From positions 186,001 to 250,000 of the forward strand of contig JADNSB010000007.1 in NCBI GenBank assembly GCA_019695575.1: a stretch of 64,000 nt of DNA, given 5' to 3'. This DNA comes from Angomonas ambiguus. Taxonomy: Eukaryota; Euglenozoa; Kinetoplastea; Trypanosomatida; Trypanosomatidae. A program made the position numbers and the translations under genes. Shown here in pieces: positions 20,632 through 30,400 of the stretch. Position 1 is the first letter of the stretch. Every line of letters starts with the position of its first letter. The notes beneath the pieces were generated by a model. It was not told where the DNA came from. It ran no database searches and was given only the letters and a program-made list of their open reading frames with translations.

Positions 20632-21031
20632 AACGGGACAGAAAAAAGATGTCGATGGCTTTATGTTTTTTTTTTTTTGTTCTGCTGAGTAAAGAAAGGG
20701 GGGTGAGAAATAAATGAGTTGAGAAATAAACAAAGACAAGCAGGGAAGAGAAACCTTTTCTGTTTTTTTTTTTTACTTTTATTGCTTCTTTTATCTTTTC
20801 ATACTTTTATTACAGATGGTCCTTTTTTTTTTTTTGTTTGTTTGATTAGTAATAGAAGCGATAGAAAAAAAAAAGTAATAAATATATATTAATGCAAGCA
20901 AAACTATAATAAAATAGAAACTAGGAAGGATAATACAGATTCCCTTTCCCTTCTACATACATATTTTTCTTTTGTTTCTTTATTATTATTATTATTATCA
21001 AGAATAATCTTTGTGCCTTTCTTTTTTTTTT
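20632..21031. other. Intergenic spacer between TYW1 and the VTA1-like mini-gene
   Basis: About 400 bases. The portion next to TYW1 carries its leader and acceptor. The rest is A/T homopolymer with an ATT run near 20982-20998, and would be the 3' UTR of the mini-gene at 21032. Confidence 0.5.
20685..20720 (-). promoter_or_regulatory. Probable spliced-leader acceptor of TYW1
   Basis: Sense strand: a pyrimidine tract including CACCCCCCTTTCTTTACTC runs straight into AG at 20686-20685. The leader is about 53 bases and contains an A11 run. It is the clearest acceptor in the window, and it fixes the TYW1 start downstream of it. Confidence 0.55.
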
Positions 21032-21190
21032 TTACGAGCGACTGGGATCTAGCAGTCGAAGGGCCTCAATAATATTTTTCCGTGCGGTTTCATCGTCATA
21101 GAACTGTAATGCACTCACCGCCTGTCGGGCGAACTTTTGTGCATCGATCATATTATCGACTGACACTTTCCTTCCTCTTTGAGCGTCCAT
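21032..21190 (-). CDS. Mini-gene: free-standing copy of the VTA1 C-terminal (VSL) domain
   Basis: A 52-aa ORF (ATG at 21190, TAA at 21034-21032) reading MDAQRGRKVSVDNMIDAQKF and ending EALRLLDPSRS. Residues 10-40 are identical to the last domain of the VTA1 protein encoded 760 bases away; the end diverges (IIEALRLLD against LVEALQLLN). At DNA level 98 bases (21063-21160) align without gaps to 21971-22068 with nine differences, seven of them in the 18 bases nearest the stop. In VTA1 this domain is known to bind the ATPase Vps4 and to dimerise. The copy has its own ATG, stop, leader and strong upstream acceptor, so it could be an independent mRNA for a Vps4-binding microprotein; that is inference. 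Alternatives are a decaying partial duplicate or an alternative terminal exon. Confidence 0.6.
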   Translation of the reverse strand: MDAQRGRKVSVDNMIDAQKFARQAVSALQFYDDETARKNIIEALRLLDPSRS

Positions 21191-21948
21191 CTTTTAAATT
21201 GATTCTATTTCGTTTTTTTTTTTTTGTTCTTGGATATATAATAATAATAAAAAAAAAAAAAGAAAAGAAAAGAAAGAAAGAGAGGAAATAGAATTAAACA
21301 TAAGAATTAGAGCTATCCATCCAGTCTGTATCAACACACAATTTGTCAGCTAATTATTACTATTTTTTTTTTCATTATTATTTTTAATTATTAGTCTCGT
21401 TATTATACTGTCCATTGTTGCCTTTTATTTTCTTATATTTTTATGGTTTTCTTTACTTTATTGGTTCTCCATTTAGTTCCGGCAATAATAATTAACAATA
21501 AAAAGCACTAATAATGATGATAACAGTGATGGTGATGATGATGATGATAAAAAAGAAAGAAAAAAAAAAGCGCAAACCTAAAAAAAAAGTAACCACAATA
21601 CCAGCGACAACAAAAAATAGACACCTGATGCCAATACCAAACAAAAGAAAGAACTATACTATTTTTTTTTTTTCATCAAGAGAGATTTCTGTGGTGTAAG
21701 CGCCTCCAGGTAGTATGACAGGAGGAAACGCAAAGGGAAGGAGACGACGACGTTGACCACCACTACTACTCCACTAAACTGCAAGTGAATGGAAAATAAA
21801 AAAAGGAAAAGTAAACGAGAAAATATCCTCAACTTTTTTCACTCTCAGGAGTTTAATGTTTCTCGATCCGTTTTCCTTTCCATTTCTTTCTCCCTCTTTT
21901 TCTCTTCCTGTATTGAATTGCATTCTTTTTGTTATATTAATATTATTA
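21191..21948. other. Spacer between VTA1 and its C-terminal-domain copy
   Basis: Mostly A/T-rich, with a (GAT)n-like run near 21530-21549. The segment 21690-21790 is less AT-rich, but I find no frame or similarity to VTA1 in it. The part beside 21190 holds the mini-gene leader and acceptor. Confidence 0.5.
21229..21290 (-). promoter_or_regulatory. Probable spliced-leader acceptor of the VTA1-like mini-gene
   Basis: Sense strand: roughly 40 bases of almost pure C/T (21250-21289), a short AT stretch, then the first AG at 21230-21229 in CCAAG. The leader of 38 bases starts AACAAAA, as does the TYW1 leader just past its own acceptor. This is what a functional, separately processed gene should show. 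Confidence 0.5.
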
Positions 21949-22941
21949 TTACCTGTTTAATAACTGCAACGCCTCCACTAAGTTCTTTCGTGCGGTTTCA
22001 TCGTCATAGAACTGTAATGCACTCACCGCCTGTCGGGCGAATTTTTGTGCATCAATCATATTATCGACAGAGGCCTTCTTCCCTGTCTGCTGCTGTGGTA
22101 TCGAGGGCGGCGGAGCGTAATGAGCGGGAGGCGCATACTGCGGTCGCTGGGGGGTTGGAGTGGGGCTGAGGCTGGGCGGCTGCTGGGGCTGTGACTGTAA
22201 GGGTGGCTGCTGGGGCGGTTGAGAGGGCGGTATTCTCGAGGAGGCGACGGAGGAATAGTTGGGGGGTGGGGTGTCTGGCACTGGCGCGACAGGGGCGGCG
22301 GAAGGCCTCGGCAGATAGGCGCTGGGTGGGGCGGACCCGAAGACACCGCTGTTAGTGCCCGCCAGTCCGGGGGGCATCGCACCGCCCTCCTCCCCTTCCT
22401 GCGGCGGCACATCGGCGAACGGTTCTTCAATCTTATTCGCGGTCTGGTAAGGGACACCGCTGTCGAGACACTTTTTCATCTTGGCGGCGATGTATTTTGC
22501 ATATTTGCACTTTTCGGCGGCGATGTTGTCCATTTTTTTGTCATCGGTGAACTGTGCCGTGGCCTCAAACAGACACGCAGAGGCAAAGAAGAGTCGTACT
22601 ATCGCCATAGAACTATGACCGGTCCGTTCTTCATCATCGGCCTTTGCAAAGAGCATCAACGCAAACTTGGTCAGCACCGTACGGCCATCGCTCTCCTCTA
22701 ATCGCTGCTTCAAGGCCGGGTTATCTCTCTTCTCGGCCTCTAGCGAGTCTAAGAGCTTCATCAAGAAGGCGGTTCCTTCCTTGTCCTCCTTGGTCCGTTG
22801 ATTGAGGCAGAGAAAGGCGACGTAGGTTTTGAGGTAGTAGGCGATGAGCGGCTCTTTGGGCTCAAACTCTATGGCACGTTGTAGGTAAGGACGGCACTGC
22901 GCCCTCCACTTCTCGGGTACCTCGTTGATTAGTTCGCTCAT
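21949..22941 (-). CDS. VTA1: VTA1/LIP5, Vps4 activator of the ESCRT-III pathway
   Basis: A cofactor that stimulates Vps4 to disassemble ESCRT-III in multivesicular-body formation and membrane scission. At 330 aa it has the three-part family plan: an N-terminal tandem MIT-like helical domain (about 5-160; VPEKWRAQCRPYLQRA, IAYYLKTYVAFLCL, ACLFEATAQF), a Pro/Gln/Ala-rich linker (about 175-275), and the C-terminal VSL domain (about 288-330; NMIDAQKFARQAVSALQFYD). The frame continues 35 codons up to a TTG, but those codons are AT-repeat sequence and the family homology starts right at MSELINEVPEKW, so the ATG at 22941 is used. A near-identical copy of its last domain forms the separate mini-gene downstream. 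Confidence 0.9.
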   Translation of the reverse strand: MSELINEVPEKWRAQCRPYLQRAIEFEPKEPLIAYYLKTYVAFLCLNQRTKEDKEGTAFLMKLLDSLEAEKRDNPALKQRLEESDGRTVLTKFALMLFAKADDEERTGHSSMAIVRLFFASACLFEATAQFTDDKKMDNIAAEKCKYAKYIAAKMKKCLDSGVPYQTANKIEEPFADVPPQEGEEGGAMPPGLAGTNSGVFGSAPPSAYLPRPSAAPVAPVPDTPPPNYSSVASSRIPPSQPPQQPPLQSQPQQPPSLSPTPTPQRPQYAPPAHYAPPPSIPQQQTGKKASVDNMIDAQKFARQAVSALQFYDDETARKNLVEALQLLNR

Positions 22942-23664
22942 TGTACGCGGTATATATATATATATATATCTAATAGTTGTAAAACTGTGTTTATTTGACG
23001 TAAGATGGGAAGGAGAGAAGAGACCAAGTGGCAAGTAAAACTGCAAAAAATACTTTTTTTTTCACATTTTGAAAAAAAAAGACGAAGAGAAGGCGTATTC
23101 ATGCACCTATTCCAACTGAAAAAAAAAGAAAGATGATTAAGGAAGAAAATTGGTCGTAGGGGTCAACGATGACGAACGGCATTTCGTTTTGCCGTCATTT
23201 TATATACTTTCTCTTTTCAAATTTTTTTTTTGTATTTGCTTCTTTCTCTGTTTTTTTTTTTTATATTGTTGCTGTTATTGTTGAGAAAGCCCAGAGAAAA
23301 AATAAAAATAGCGAGAGGGGTCGCAAATAAATAAAAAAACAACAAAAAACATTAAATGCTTATTGTAATAGGATAAATACAGGATTTCATTCTTTTCTCT
23401 CTTTTTTTTTTTTTTGTTCTTGTGTTTTTCTTAAAGCAAAATTAAAAATAATAATACAAAAATGGGAGTTCACTAGTATACGAAATAGTAAATAATAGTA
23501 ATAATTGCATTGTAAATGTTAATACAACAAAAAAAAAAAAACACTAAGATTCTACAAAAAAAAAAATTAGAAAAAAAAGAAGAAACCTAACAAAATAAAT
23601 AAACAAACGATGCATAAAACGGTATTTCCTTTTTATTTTTTTCATTTTCTACGTTGCTATATTA

Positions 23665-23721
<57 letters not shown>
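22942..23721. other. Long AT-rich spacer upstream of VTA1
   Basis: Contains (TA)n at about 22951-22969 inside the VTA1 leader. A plausible acceptor (ACACAG, AG at 22986-22985) follows a C/T-rich tract at 23004-23022. A T-run followed by GTTCT lies near 23404-23420; on the sense strand this reads like the A-rich leaders of neighbouring genes, but no frame of note follows it. Confidence 0.5.
23669..23721. repeat. Compound (TA)n(GA)n microsatellite
   Basis: About 34 bases of alternating TA followed directly by about 19 bases of alternating GA, ending on the base before the stop codon of the 23722 gene. In the transcript it is a (TC)n(TA)n run at the very start of the 3' UTR. Confidence 0.9.
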
Positions 23722-26646
23722 TTAGCGAACCGGGGAAGCTTTACGGGAACCTAATTTCTTGGCGTACTGCCTCTCTGCCTCATGGATGGTGTCCAGCTCG
23801 TGATTCACCCTTTCCAAGTCGCGTTGAACGGTGGCGATGCGGTGATTGATCTGGGCGTACTTGGGCTCACACCCACCCTCCTTATTGCGTCGAGTCAGCA
23901 TGTTATACTGGAACTCTAACTTTTCTAGCTGGTTCATGAGTTGTGTCTTTTCCTGTGTGAGTTGCAGTTCGTACCCCGTCATCACCTTTTTGGGGGGTTT
24001 GGCGTTCACTAGGGTGAGTTTGTTGTTTTCGTCGACAGTGACGAGGGCGCCGGCCTGTCCGGGCGCAATGTTGCCGTACCCACCCGCCTCCTTGGCCTTG
24101 CTGTTGCGTTTTTTATTGTTCAGGTAGAGTTCAGCGTCAAACGAGGTGCGGCGGTAGTTGTAGGCCTCCTCCTCCTTCCTTTGCTGCAGCTCCTCATTCT
24201 CGCGCTGCATAAAGTCCTCCACCTCCGCGAGGTCAGGGAGCACTTCTTGCTTCAGAGGGTGGAACTCGTTGTGGACGGAGAGGCGGCGGTGATAAAGTGC
24301 CTTTTCCATCGCCGGACTCTCTAAACTCTTGCCGGCCCCACTCCGCTGCGGCGCGGTACGTAGTTTGTACTTTTCAGGGTCGTAGGGCTGGAGCTCGACC
24401 GGCTCCTCCTCCTCATAGGTGACCAGTTCGTTTCCAGGGGAAGGGGCTCGACCAACCTGGTGGGTGCGATCCTCCTGGCGGTCCTGACGGGCCTTGGACT
24501 CGATCAATCCATCGTCTCCTCCCCTCGCGGCGGAGTCGGTGCGGACGAGGTCAAAGACGGCCGCCCGCTGAGAAGGGGTGCGACTATTGGATTGCCGCTG
24601 GGACTGTTCCTCACCGACCACCCGACTGCGGGGGGGAAGTGAACTTCGGGTCGACTGCTCCTCCGACTGCCGTCCACGGCGGGGGAGGGAACTACGCTGG
24701 GATTGAGTGTCGTCCTCTCCGACCGGTCGGCTTCGGCTTCGGTGGGAGCGGTCCTGGGAGGCACCACTACGAGAGGAAGGATGGCCGTGGCCGCCGCGCT
24801 TCCCCTCCCCTGGTTTCACCACAGGGAAGGAAGACGCCTCTGGGTTGGAACGGTGAGAGCTCTCTGCGGTTCTGACGTGGCTGTCTACATGGCGGCTGCG
24901 TTGACTCTGACTTTGCACCTCCTCTGGGATCGGCCAGGCGCTGAGAGGCGCACTCGTTTGCTTACGGCGTGGGGGGCCGCCGGAGACAAAGTTTTCATAG
25001 TTGGTATTGTACTGCTCCACCGCCTCCGTGTTGAGGGAGATGGTGTCAGCGTCTCTCTTCTCTGCGTTCATGTAGGCCTGCTCTGCTAGTAGGTACTCCT
25101 CCTCAATCTCGTACAGGTTCATGAGCTTGGGGTATGGGTAGCGGTTCACTGCCTCCTGTAGCTGGGAGGTGCGACGAGATCCGTCGTGATCCACGTCCAC
25201 GGCAAAGTGGATACTTCCGAACGAAATGTTGGTAATGCGGATCGCATGAGGATTCACGATGGAGAGGGCGGTACCGGTCTCCTCGGCGAATATCTCGGCC
25301 ACGTCAAACTGCCGCCGCTCCGCCACCTCTCTCCACTTCTCCCCTGGAAAGGTTCGCTGGAGGGAGGCGGTCCTTGGAATGGCAGGGGCACGGGGCCGGG
25401 AGGAGGTGGAGGACGCCGGTCGGCTGTCGCTCGTGTGACGCGACTCTTTTACGATACTGGGGGCGGACGGCGGTCGACTGTTGGGTGAAGAGTCGTTAGG
25501 CCGCGAGGACGGACGGCTGTGACGGTTGGGTTCCTGAGGCGCGTCCGCTGGGCGGGAGGAGCGCTGAGAGGGGGCATTGGAGGTTTTGTCTTTGGGGGCC
25601 TGGGAGGAGCGCTGAGGGGAGGCGTGAGGATCGCGGTGGGAGGCGGAGGAGGAGGGCTGAGGTTCTTTGCTTCCCTTATTATTATCCTTATTATCTTTAT
25701 TATTATTGTTGGTATCCTTCTGTGGTATAGCGCGTTGACCGCTTCGGCTTCTGTTTTCATTCTCGGGGTTTGCGTTGTTCAGACGGACGTTGTTGTCAGT
25801 GCTTCCCTTTGGCGGTGGGTGGCAGCAGCGCTTCGCGATGGGAACACCTCCGTCGTAGGGCGCACTACCACTGTTGACCGACTCACACGGGAGGTCGTTG
25901 AAGGCGTCGTTGATCGCTTGAGTGTTTCTCTCCCGTTCTGTGTCGGTGATGGAAGGGGTCATCTTTCCCTCGTGGCTCTGTTGGCTGTGCAGGGAGAGGT
26001 TATTTTCGTCGGCCAGCGATGGCGGTGGGGTGCGGGGGATGTGAGGGTCTTGGTGGTCGGCCGGCTGTGTGTACCCCTGTCGGGAGGAGGGGCGGCTGGG
26101 GCGTCGTGAGTTGCCCTGAGAGGCCACCGACGCCGTCTGTAGGTCGCTTTTCCTTTCCTTCTCTTTATCCTTATCCTTATTATTATTATTTGGCTTTGCC
26201 TGGGAGGAGGGCGCCTTGCTGGCTGGACTGCGCTGACTCTGGGAAGGGGTGGCGGAGGTGGGGCGGGAGTTCCCTGGAGATGGACGCTGCCCTTGGCCCC
26301 CGCTGACCGGCCGGGAGGACACCTCCGACTGTGACGGCGTCGACGGGTTCACCACCACATTATTATTATCGTCATCGCCCATCTCCTCAAACGGGAGGAG
26401 CTGGAGAGGGTTATCACAGAGGAGCTGAATCTGCTTCATCATCTCCGTGCACTCCTCGGCACTGAACACTGCCGCCATCTCCGTTGGGGTCGGTGTCGTC
26501 CGTCCTTCTCTCTCCTCCTGGTTGAGCTTAAGGGCAAAGGCGTTGTAGATCTCGCAGAGCAAGTCGTGTCGTTCCTCGTAGGCGGTGATGGCGGTGTCTA
26601 ACATATACTCTAGCCAGAGTATCTTACGCTGATCCTCCGTCGACAT
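23722..26646 (-). CDS. Disordered protein with C-terminal coiled coil, unknown
   Basis: A 974-aa protein. The N-terminal 110 residues look helical and ordered (KILWLEYMLDTAITAYEERH). Residues 110-440 are a Ser/Pro/Arg/Gln-rich disordered region with many SQR, SRP and PSS motifs. A short ordered patch (near 450-510: FAEETGTALSIVNPHAIRI) precedes a second SR-rich stretch. The C-terminal part contains a long coiled coil (about 875-965: LTQEKTQLMNQLEKLEFQYN). There is no catalytic motif. The layout suggests a cytoskeletal or flagellar structural protein, but this is inference. The start is the ATG at 26646, whose leader is A-rich and follows an AG and a CA/CT-rich tract. Confidence 0.8.
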   Translation of the reverse strand: MSTEDQRKILWLEYMLDTAITAYEERHDLLCEIYNAFALKLNQEEREGRTTPTPTEMAAVFSAEECTEMMKQIQLLCDNPLQLLPFEEMGDDDNNNVVVNPSTPSQSEVSSRPVSGGQGQRPSPGNSRPTSATPSQSQRSPASKAPSSQAKPNNNNKDKDKEKERKSDLQTASVASQGNSRRPSRPSSRQGYTQPADHQDPHIPRTPPPSLADENNLSLHSQQSHEGKMTPSITDTERERNTQAINDAFNDLPCESVNSGSAPYDGGVPIAKRCCHPPPKGSTDNNVRLNNANPENENRSRSGQRAIPQKDTNNNNKDNKDNNKGSKEPQPSSSASHRDPHASPQRSSQAPKDKTSNAPSQRSSRPADAPQEPNRHSRPSSRPNDSSPNSRPPSAPSIVKESRHTSDSRPASSTSSRPRAPAIPRTASLQRTFPGEKWREVAERRQFDVAEIFAEETGTALSIVNPHAIRITNISFGSIHFAVDVDHDGSRRTSQLQEAVNRYPYPKLMNLYEIEEEYLLAEQAYMNAEKRDADTISLNTEAVEQYNTNYENFVSGGPPRRKQTSAPLSAWPIPEEVQSQSQRSRHVDSHVRTAESSHRSNPEASSFPVVKPGEGKRGGHGHPSSRSGASQDRSHRSRSRPVGEDDTQSQRSSLPRRGRQSEEQSTRSSLPPRSRVVGEEQSQRQSNSRTPSQRAAVFDLVRTDSAARGGDDGLIESKARQDRQEDRTHQVGRAPSPGNELVTYEEEEPVELQPYDPEKYKLRTAPQRSGAGKSLESPAMEKALYHRRLSVHNEFHPLKQEVLPDLAEVEDFMQRENEELQQRKEEEAYNYRRTSFDAELYLNNKKRNSKAKEAGGYGNIAPGQAGALVTVDENNKLTLVNAKPPKKVMTGYELQLTQEKTQLMNQLEKLEFQYNMLTRRNKEGGCEPKYAQINHRIATVQRDLERVNHELDTIHEAERQYAKKLGSRKASPVR

Positions 26647-27416
26647 TTTTGGATTTTCAGCTTTTTTTTTATTTATTTAACGATGAAGATGAGTAAGTGA
26701 GTGTGTGTGTGTGTGGGGGAGGTATCGAATACTACTATTACTATGAAAGATACTAATAATGTAGAATTTTACCGAAAACGATATTGAAACCACAAAGATG
26801 AAATGTGTGAACTAATGCGTAACTATTTTTTTTTTTCCTTTGGTGTTTTAAGACCAAAAATTTTTTTTTAAAAAGGGAAGAAAACGTTTTATTTTTATTT
26901 TTTAGAGTTTAGTAATATTTGAAATGATCATCATCGTATAAAGACTGGAAGAACGAAATGAATGAATGAGTAATAGTAATAATAATAAAAAAGAGTAATG
27001 TAATAGCAAGTAAATATAATAATAAAAGTATGAATAATATTTTTAGTTTTATTCATCAGCAATGAATTGGGTACGGTATTAACACTTGAAATAATGTGTC
27101 GTATAAATATATATGGAGAGTAAAATATAAATATAAAATAATTATATTGTTTTTCGTTAATATACTTTTCCTTTTTTTTTTTTTGATGTGCGTTGTACAG
27201 AATGTGAAAAAAAAAAAATATATCTTGTCTAACAGGACAAAAACATTCTCTTTTCCAATTACAGTACAATACAACTAAAATAAAGGGTCATTTCTATATT
27301 TATTATTTGGTTTTTACTTCAATCACCAAAGTAAAGTAGCAACAAGGATATATATTATAGTAATAATAAATAGTAACAGTAGAATTTTCTTTTCTACCCT
27401 TTCTTCCTTTTTTTAT
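26647..27416. other. AT-rich intergenic spacer
   Basis: A (GT)n run lies at about 26699-26716, C/A-rich on the sense strand and possibly part of the acceptor tract of the 23722 gene. The remainder is A/T-rich. Open frames of about 70-110 codons here are AT-composition artefacts (Ile, Phe, Tyr, Lys only). Confidence 0.55.
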
Positions 27417-30400
27417 TTACGATTCCCCACACTCTCCTTCTTCCTTCTTCTTTCGCCGTCGTTTACCACTACCCTCCATACCACCCCCTGGCGAGCGATG
27501 AAGGCGTCGGTGACGTCGGTGAGGGTGGGCGAGTTCACGAAGAGCCAACACAAAACCAAAATTGGGGTTAATTTCGGGTTTTTTTAGTTTAATATACCGA
27601 AATGCCTCTCGATAAGCCATCGATACAACAGGAGGAGAGGAGGAAGAGTTGGTGGTATCGAGAGAGGCCTCGGAGGGAGAGAGAGGGTCGTGATGGAGGG
27701 GGGAGGAGGAGAAGGAGGAGGAGACGACCGACTCGTCTAGTATCTCACACGTAGGGGAGTCGGTGCCGTCAGTGTCGTGTGTGTCGCCCTCGCCTTCTTC
27801 TCCTTCTCCTGTGATGTCTCTTTTCTTTTCCCTTTCTTGTTCAACGCCACGTTGTGCCTCGCGGAGTCGGAGGCAGGGAATACACGTCGCGTCGACCAAC
27901 TCGGCCGGACTGTTCCACACTGTACTATTATGTTGAGGAGGACTATGAGGAGGGGCGGAGGGGCAGGGCCCGGAGGGGGTGTAGTCATGCCGGGTGAAGG
28001 GATGGCCACAATAGTAGTAGTACTCCCCACCCGCCTCTTTCACTAGCTGACTCTCTCGTCGGAGCACATCATCGTGAAGATAGTTAAAATAAGGAGAAAG
28101 TTCCTCTTCTTCCTCTCCCCCTTCTCCTTCCTTTTCTTTATTATGGTTATTATTACTATTGCTATTGTTATTGGGGGTGGCAGCGCTGGCTACTTCAGTA
28201 GTAGAGGCGGTGTTATTGACGAGAGAGTCCTCCGTCTCCCCCCTTTCTTCCTTTGCCAGCGTGGTGCTGTACAGGATCAGATAGGCGAGGATGAAGCTGG
28301 CACTGCGGCTGATCCCCATACGGCAGTGCACCAACACATTTCCTTCTCGATCTCCGATGGGCTTCTCATTGGGGTGCTGTAGGTAGTGTTGGCGTCGGTG
28401 CAGCTGTTCATGGATGAGACGGGCGACGGGGGCAAAGTAGGGGGAGATCTCTGCGTCGGAGTGGTCGCGTATTTTGAAGTGCATGACGCGAATAAACGGA
28501 CCTTTACTTTCGTCTTGAATTGTGGTGCTATTATGATGATGATGATTCGAATCTGTGTTATCCCCTTCCTTTTCCTTTTCTTCCTCCTCCTCATCATCAT
28601 CATCAGAGGAGGAGAGGTCGACGACACAGTCGTGAGAAACGTTAATAATCAATTCCACCCCATGGTGACGCAATCCTTTTTTATTATTGGCGTCACTAAA
28701 GGCCCCTAAAAACAGCCCTGGTAGTATTTCCACCGTGGAGTGCTGAAATAAAAGAACATCGGAGCAGCGGGTACTCTCCTTTTCATCACAATTATTATTA
28801 TTATCATTATTATTAGGAATAATGATGGTAGAGGGTCCCTCGGTGAAGGGTGCGGTGTGAGCACGCCCAGCATCATAGAGAGTGGGGGAGGAGAGAGAGG
28901 CTCGCAGTCGTGGACGACTAGAGGGGGAACCATTATTATAATTATTATTATTCGTATGTTGGTGATGAAAGCGGCTTCCACCATTCTCTGCCACCTCGTC
29001 GTCATCCTGAGCCCAAAAAGGAGAGGTGGGGAGGTCAATGTATAGTTGGTGGAGGGAGCGGGCTCGCTGCAGGGCTGGGTGACGGGGAGGAGCCCTGCAT
29101 CCGTTGGGTGGTACTTCCGAGTGATTCTCTGGGAGTTTGCCGTTCTTGCCATTATTATTATTATTATTATTATTGGGGAAGAAAACCCCTTTTCGATTCC
29201 GGGAGGACGGTAGTCGCTTTCGAGAGGAACTCACTGGATTAGTATTATTAGTAATATCGTTATTATTATTAGCGGTGGATTCTACAGTCGTAGCAGGAGG
29301 AGGAGGAGAAAGGGTATCGTTAGTGTTCTCCTCCTCCGCAGTAGACTGTTCCCCTCTTACTCCCTTGATAGCGCCTTTTAGAGGCTCTTCACAGGGACTT
29401 ACCCCATTATTATTATTATTAATCTTTAACGACTTTTCTACTTCCTGGGGTTCTTCGCTGTCCGACCGCTTCGGCGCCTTATGGTACATGGCAGAGAGCG
29501 CTAGGTAGTACTGATACTGCTCCTGATAAAGCCTCGCCACCCTGTTATACTCCTCCTTCCCTTTTCGTAACTCTTGTTGAAAAATAAAATTATTTAACAA
29601 CACATCTTCCTTTTTTATCGGCGCATTATTGTTATTATTGTTATTATTGCTAGAGTCTTTATTCTTCCTCCTTCTCTTCGGAGAAGGAGTCGGCCCCTCT
29701 GAGGTGGAGTCTGGGCGATGACTCGTCAAGGGATCGCCTTCACTCTCCGCGGCTGGAAAAGTACCGGAGGGGGCATCATGCCTCAATAATAGTGATGGAG
29801 ATAATAATGGACGACGCGACGGCACCGTGACTGGAGTACGAAACGGAATATTATTATGATTAATATTGTTATTATTATTAGTAGTCGTATTAGCGGCGGC
29901 AGCTGTGGGAGGGAGCGGGAGAGGGGTTTTACCGTCGAGGTAAAAGTGTTGTAAGTAATCCAACACTCGACTATTATCCTTATTATTATTATTATTATTA
30001 TTAGTATTGTTAATAATCATACTATTATTAGGCTGAGGCAGGTCGCCTTGTAGATGGAGCAGAGGGGTTGCCGAGCTACGCCCATCCCTAGGGTCTACAC
30101 AGCGCTTCTTTTTATGGTTATTATTATTATTATTATTAGTAGTTGTGTCCTCCTTATTGTGCTTCTTCTTTCCAAACGAGAATAGGGATGGAATAGAAAA
30201 GGCCTTTCGAGTCGGTGTTTTATTATTATTATTATTATTATTATCCGCTGTAGTTTTTGTAGTGTCTGCCACTACAGCCGAATCCACGGATGACGATAAT
30301 GACGAAGATGAAGAAGAAGAGCCGGCTGAGACTGTATAGGATAAAGATACATTATTATTTTTATTATTATTAGTATTTACTTCCCAAGACTGTAACAGAC

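Noticed and set aside
18133-20739. Upstream non-ATG starts for TYW1 and likewise MTAP, MYND, VTA1, phosphatase, arrestin-like and nitroreductase genes
   Set aside because: Those first codons are TTG or GTG; family homology, targeting signals or the acceptor AG place the start at the next ATG.
23176-23195. Inverted repeat ACGGCA...TGCCGT in the VTA1 upstream spacer
   Set aside because: A six-base stem with an eight-base loop is expected by chance over 64 kb and has no T-run or other context.
26931-27274. Frames of 72 and 112 codons in the spacer downstream of the coiled-coil gene
   Set aside because: Ile/Phe/Tyr/Lys-only content from AT-rich DNA; both overlap and lack a leader signature.
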